Below, in pieces: positions 60,736 to 64,000 of a stretch of 64,000 nucleotides of DNA. Each line of letters opens with the position of its first letter. The first letter of the stretch is position 1. The translations under genes and the position numbers were made by a program. The notes below the pieces were generated by a model that saw nothing but the letters and a program-made list of their open reading frames with translations, did not search any database and was not told the origin of the DNA. The DNA is taken from contig NZ_JAGEOJ010000027.1 of NCBI RefSeq assembly GCF_017573505.1, forward strand, positions 62,001-126,000, in the 5' to 3' direction. This stretch comes from Actinomadura barringtoniae. GTDB taxonomy: Bacteria > Actinomycetota > Actinomycetes > Streptosporangiales > Streptosporangiaceae.

Positions 60736-61506
60736 TCAGGCGGACGGGGTGTCCTGCCCCTTCTTCACGATGCCGAGCTTGGAGCCGAGCCACACGATCG
60801 GGTCGTACTTCTTGCCCGCGACGCGCTCCTTCATCGGGATGAGCGCGTTGTCGGTGATCTTGATGTGCTCGGGGCAGACCTCGGTGCAGCACTTGGTGAT
60901 GTTGCAGAAGCCGAGGCCGTGGTCCTCCTGGGCGATGTTCCGGCGGTCCTTCACGTCCGCCGGGTGCATCTCCAGCTCGGCGATCCGCATGAGGAAGCGC
61001 GGCCCGGCGAACTCGGGCTTGTTCTCCTCGTGGTCACGGATCACGTGGCAGACGTTGTTGCACAGGAAGCACTCGATGCACTTGCGGAACTCCTGCGAGC
61101 GCTCGACGTCCTCCTGCATCATCCGGAACTCGCCCGGCTTGGTGTCGCCGCCGTCGAACGCGGGGATCTGCCGCGCCTTCTCGTAGTTGAACGAGACGTC
61201 GGTGACCAGGTCGCGGATGACGGGGAACGTGCGGACCGGCGTGACCGTGATGGTCTCCTCCGGCTCGAACGTCGACATCCGCGTCATGCACATCAGCCGC
61301 GGCATGCCGTTCACCTCGGCCGAACAGGACCCGCACTTGCCGGCCTTGCAGTTCCACCGGACCGCCAGGTCGGGGGCCTGCGTCGCCTGCAGCCGGTGGA
61401 TGATGTCGAGGACGACCTCGCCCTCGTTCACCTCGACGTCGTAGTCGACGAGCTCGCCGTCGCCGTCGTCGCCTCGCCAGACTTTGAACTTCGCCTCGTA
61501 GCTCAC
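60736..61506 (-). CDS. sdhB: succinate dehydrogenase iron-sulfur subunit, second operon (Sdh1-like)
   Basis: 256 aa from GTG 61506, which overlaps the flavoprotein stop by 4 bases (GTGA). The N-terminus YEAKFKVWRGDDGDGELVDYDV and the body match the second actinobacterial complex II (Rv0247c-like). [2Fe-2S]: NCKAGKCGSCSAEVNG and LMCMTRM. Other clusters: CIECFLCNNVCHVI and GFCNITKCCTEVCPEHI. The spacing CIECFLCNNVC differs clearly from the sdhB at 51929. The C-terminal half is longer, with EHIKITDNALIPMKERV. Confidence 0.9.
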   Translation of the reverse strand: MSYEAKFKVWRGDDGDGELVDYDVEVNEGEVVLDIIHRLQATQAPDLAVRWNCKAGKCGSCSAEVNGMPRLMCMTRMSTFEPEETITVTPVRTFPVIRDLVTDVSFNYEKARQIPAFDGGDTKPGEFRMMQEDVERSQEFRKCIECFLCNNVCHVIRDHEENKPEFAGPRFLMRIAELEMHPADVKDRRNIAQEDHGLGFCNITKCCTEVCPEHIKITDNALIPMKERVAGKKYDPIVWLGSKLGIVKKGQDTPSA

Positions 61507-63413
61507 TTGGGCAGCTCCTCGTCCGTGAGGTACTTCTTCAGCTCGTCGTTCTCGAACAGGGTGATGAGGTCCTCGCGCATCGGCTCCATGGGCTGGTGCT
61601 TCAGCTCGACGCGGGCGTCGGCGCCCTCGCCGGTGAGGCGCAGCACGAGGTTGACCTTGCGCCACTCGGGGTCGGCCTTCGGGTAGTCCTCGCGGGTGTG
61701 GCCGCCGCGGCTCTCCTGCCGCTCCAGCGCGGCCTTGGCGACGCACTCCGACACGAGGAGCATGTTGCGCAGGTCGAGCGCGAGGTGCCAGCCGGGGTGG
61801 TAGCCGCGGCCGTCGTTCACCGCGACCGGCTCGACGCTGACGTTGGCGACCCGCTCGCGCAGCTTGTCGAGCGCCTCGAGCGCCTGCTCCAGCTCGCCCT
61901 CGCGGCGGATGATGCCGACCAGCTCGTTCATCGTGGTCTGCAGCTCGGCGTGCACGGCGTAGGGGTTCTCGCCGCCCTTGCGCTCGAACGGGGCGAGCGC
62001 CTCGGTCGTCGCCGCCTCGATCTCCTCCTCGGGGATCGCGGGCCGCGCGTCGCCGAGCCCGTCGATGTACTCCGAGGCGCCGAGCCCGGCGCGGCGGCCG
62101 AACACCAGCAGGTCGGTGAGCGAGTTGCCGCCGAGGCGGTTGGAGCCGTGCATGCCGCCCGAGCACTCGCCGGCCGCGAACAGGCCGGGCACCAGGGCCG
62201 CCCCGGTGTCGGGGTCGACCTCGACGCCGCCCATCACGTAGTGGCAGGTCGGGCCGACCTCCATGGCCTCCTTGGTGATGTCGACGTCGGCCAGCTCCAT
62301 GAACTGGTGGTGCATCGCGGGCAGCCGCCGCTTGATCTCCTCGGCGCCGCCGGGCATCCGGCCGACGACGGTGAGGAAGACGCCGCCGGCGGGCGAGCCG
62401 CGGCCCGCCTTCACCTCGGAGTTGATCGCGCGGGCGACCTCGTCACGCGGCAGCAGCTCCGGCGGGCGCTTGTTGTGGTCCGGGTCGTCGTACCAGCGGT
62501 CCGCCTCCTCCTCGGTGGTGGCGTACTGCGCCTTGAAGACGTCCGGGATGTAGTCGAACATGAAGCGCTTGTCGTCGGAGTTCTTCAGGATCCCGCGGTC
62601 GCCGCGCACCGACTCGGTGACCAGGATGCCCTTGACCGACGGCGGCCAGACCATGCCGGTCGGGTGGAACTGGACGAACTCCATGTTGAGCAGCGAGGCG
62701 CCCGCCAGCAGCGCGAGCGAGTGGCCGTCGCCGGTGTACTCCCAGGAGTTGGAGGTCACCTTGAAGGCCTTGCCGATGCCGCCGGTCGCCAGCACGACCG
62801 CCGGGGCCTCGAAGACGACGAACTTGCCGGTCTCGCGGACGTAGGCGAACACGCCGGAGATCGCGCCGTCGCCGTCCAGCAGCAGCCGGGTGACGGTCGT
62901 CTCGGCCCACACCTTCAGGCGGGCGTCGTAGTCGCCGTGCTCGGCGTGGTCCTCCTGCTGCAGCGAGACGATCTTCTGCTGGGCGGTGCGGATCAGCTCC
63001 AGGCCCGTACGGTCGCCGACGTGCGCCAGGCGCGGGTACTCGTGACCGCCGAAGTTGCGCTGGCTGATCTTGCCTTCCTTGGTGCGGTCGAAGAGCGCAC
63101 CCCAGGCCTCCAGCTCCCAGACGCGGTCCGGCGCCTCCTTGGCGTGCAGCTCGGCCATCCGCCAGCTGTTGAGGAACTTGCCGCCGCGCATGGTGTCGCG
63201 GAAGTGGACCTGCCAGTTGTCGTTGGGGTTGACGTTCCCCATGGCGGCCGCGGCGCCGCCCTCGGCCATCACCGTGTGGGCCTTGCCGAACAGCGACTTG
63301 GAGATGATCGCGGTCTTCTTGCCCTGCATGCGGGCCTCGATGGCCGCGCGCAGGCCGGCACCGCCGGCGCCGATCACGACGACGTCGTACGAATGCCTTT
63401 CGATCTCAGTCAT
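61503..63413 (-). CDS. sdhA: succinate dehydrogenase flavoprotein subunit, second operon (Sdh1-like)
   Basis: 636 aa. FAD-binding VVVIGAGGAGLRAAIEARMQG, covalent-FAD histidine in FGKAHTVMAEGGAAAAMG, FVQFHPTGMVWP, and the substrate/FAD region CHYVMGGVEVDPDTGA with FAAGECSGGMHGSNRLGGNSL. It is quite different from the sdhA at 49989, and resembles the mycobacterial Sdh1 flavoprotein. The gene lies between the membrane anchor upstream and the iron-sulfur subunit. It oxidises succinate or reduces fumarate; the direction is not told by sequence. Confidence 0.92.
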   Translation of the reverse strand: MTEIERHSYDVVVIGAGGAGLRAAIEARMQGKKTAIISKSLFGKAHTVMAEGGAAAAMGNVNPNDNWQVHFRDTMRGGKFLNSWRMAELHAKEAPDRVWELEAWGALFDRTKEGKISQRNFGGHEYPRLAHVGDRTGLELIRTAQQKIVSLQQEDHAEHGDYDARLKVWAETTVTRLLLDGDGAISGVFAYVRETGKFVVFEAPAVVLATGGIGKAFKVTSNSWEYTGDGHSLALLAGASLLNMEFVQFHPTGMVWPPSVKGILVTESVRGDRGILKNSDDKRFMFDYIPDVFKAQYATTEEEADRWYDDPDHNKRPPELLPRDEVARAINSEVKAGRGSPAGGVFLTVVGRMPGGAEEIKRRLPAMHHQFMELADVDITKEAMEVGPTCHYVMGGVEVDPDTGAALVPGLFAAGECSGGMHGSNRLGGNSLTDLLVFGRRAGLGASEYIDGLGDARPAIPEEEIEAATTEALAPFERKGGENPYAVHAELQTTMNELVGIIRREGELEQALEALDKLRERVANVSVEPVAVNDGRGYHPGWHLALDLRNMLLVSECVAKAALERQESRGGHTREDYPKADPEWRKVNLVLRLTGEGADARVELKHQPMEPMREDLITLFENDELKKYLTDEELPK

Positions 63414-63426
63414 GATCCAGGGACCC

Positions 63427-64000
63427 CTAGTTGATGATGCGCAGGTCGGAGATGGTGGAGCTGGCCACCAGCGCCACGTACAGGTCGGCGACCACCAGCG
63501 AGCCCAGGGTGATCAGCGCGTACGTGCCGTGCTTCTGGTTCAGCTTGGAGACCACGCCCCACATCCAGTAGCGCACCGGGTGCTTGGAGAAGTTCTTCAG
63601 CCGGCCGCCGACGATGTGGCGGCACGAGTGGCACGACAGCGTGTAGATCCACAGCAGCACCACGTTCGCCCACAGGATGATCGTGCCGAGGCCGATGCCG
63701 AAGCCGCCGTCCTCGCCGTGGAAGGCGCGGATCGCGTCCCAGGTGTTGATCAGGGAGATGAGGAACGCGGCGATCCAGAAGTAGCGGTGCAGGTTCTGCC
63801 CGATGAGCGGGAAGCGGCGCTCGCCGGTGTACTTGCCGTGCGGCTCGCGGACCCCGCAGGCCTGCGGCGACGCCCAGAACGCCCGGTAGTAGGCCTTCCG
63901 GTAGTAGTAGCAGGTGAGGCGGAACAGCAGCAGGAACGGCAGGGAGAGCGCCGCGAACGGGATCCATCCCCGGGTCGCCGCCGGCAGGAACGTACCGAAC
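63427..64000 (-). CDS. sdhC: succinate dehydrogenase membrane anchor, second operon (5' end missing)
   Basis: 191 codons of an open frame that enters from the right edge and stops at 63427. Four membrane segments are visible: WIPFAALSLPFLLLFRLTCYYY, YFWIAAFLISLINTWDAI, LGTIILWANVVLLWIYTLSCHSCRHI and GTYALITLGSLVVADLYVALVA. Motif TYTLSCHSCRH carries histidines and two cysteines, as in the Rv0249c-like anchor rather than the classical b558 subunit. The N-terminus is outside the window. Stop and start spacing (13 bases to the flavoprotein ATG) indicates one operon. Confidence 0.82.
   Translation of the reverse strand, partial: FGTFLPAATRGWIPFAALSLPFLLLFRLTCYYYRKAYYRAFWASPQACGVREPHGKYTGERRFPLIGQNLHRYFWIAAFLISLINTWDAIRAFHGEDGGFGIGLGTIILWANVVLLWIYTLSCHSCRHIVGGRLKNFSKHPVRYWMWGVVSKLNQKHGTYALITLGSLVVADLYVALVASSTISDLRIIN

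Overview
The window is high-GC DNA of an actinomycete. Mycothiol synthesis (mshB), GTG starts, PadR regulators, several membrane Ser/Thr kinases, a two-domain vWA/MoxR conflict locus and two different succinate dehydrogenase operons all fit a filamentous member of the Streptosporangiales/Thermomonosporaceae or a relative; the exact genus is inference. No rRNA, tRNA, IS element, phage or CRISPR array was seen.

Region 1 (1-7.1 kb): a quinone oxidoreductase under a SoxR-like box, a cupin, an ABC-2 exporter pair, a beta-propeller protein, a frameshifted DinB gene carrying a 12-bp repeat expansion, a Tat-exported phosphoesterase and an alpha/beta hydrolase. Region 2 (7.1-12.8 kb): three exported or lipid-anchored proteins followed by twin membrane Ser/Thr kinases with unusual ectodomains. 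Region 3 (12.8-18.6 kb): an orphan histidine kinase, small membrane proteins, a membrane-anchored J-domain protein, an unrecognised pair of tiny genes (90 and 46 aa), a PadR/NTF2-like divergent pair and a YjbR protein.

Region 4 (18.7-26.9 kb) is the most interesting part. Four tightly packed plus-strand genes encode a trypsin-co-occurring small protein, a trypsin-like protease with a VMAP-C-like C-terminus, a MoxR-type AAA+ ATPase and a 1580-aa protein. That last protein joins a SAV_2336-type vWA domain to a ParA/MinD-like domain, an FtsK/EccC-like domain and two EccA/CbbX-like AAA domains, most of them with damaged nucleotide-binding motifs. This looks like a vWA-MoxR-associated (VMAP) conflict or signalling system fused to type VII secretion-like ATPase modules.

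Region 5 (26.9-41.8 kb): secreted proteins including an M6 metalloprotease, rraA, a pseudokinase, an Lrp regulator divergent from rocD, a PadR-MFS efflux operon with a clear operator array, a flavin reductase, mshB and another Ser/Thr kinase. Region 6 (41.9-49 kb): an S9 peptidase, a heterodimeric ABC exporter with one degenerate ATPase, and a receiver-PP2C phosphatase. Region 7 (49.3-52.7 kb): classical sdhCAB. Region 8 (52.7-58.5 kb): a two-component system divergent from a lipoprotein-MacAB-like efflux operon, with 11-bp-spaced regulator half-sites between them. Region 9 (58.6-64 kb): LysR and Crp/Fnr regulators and a second sdh operon running off the end. Strong hairpins mark most operon ends, and two of them (44.0 and 58.4 kb) are copies of the same palindrome.
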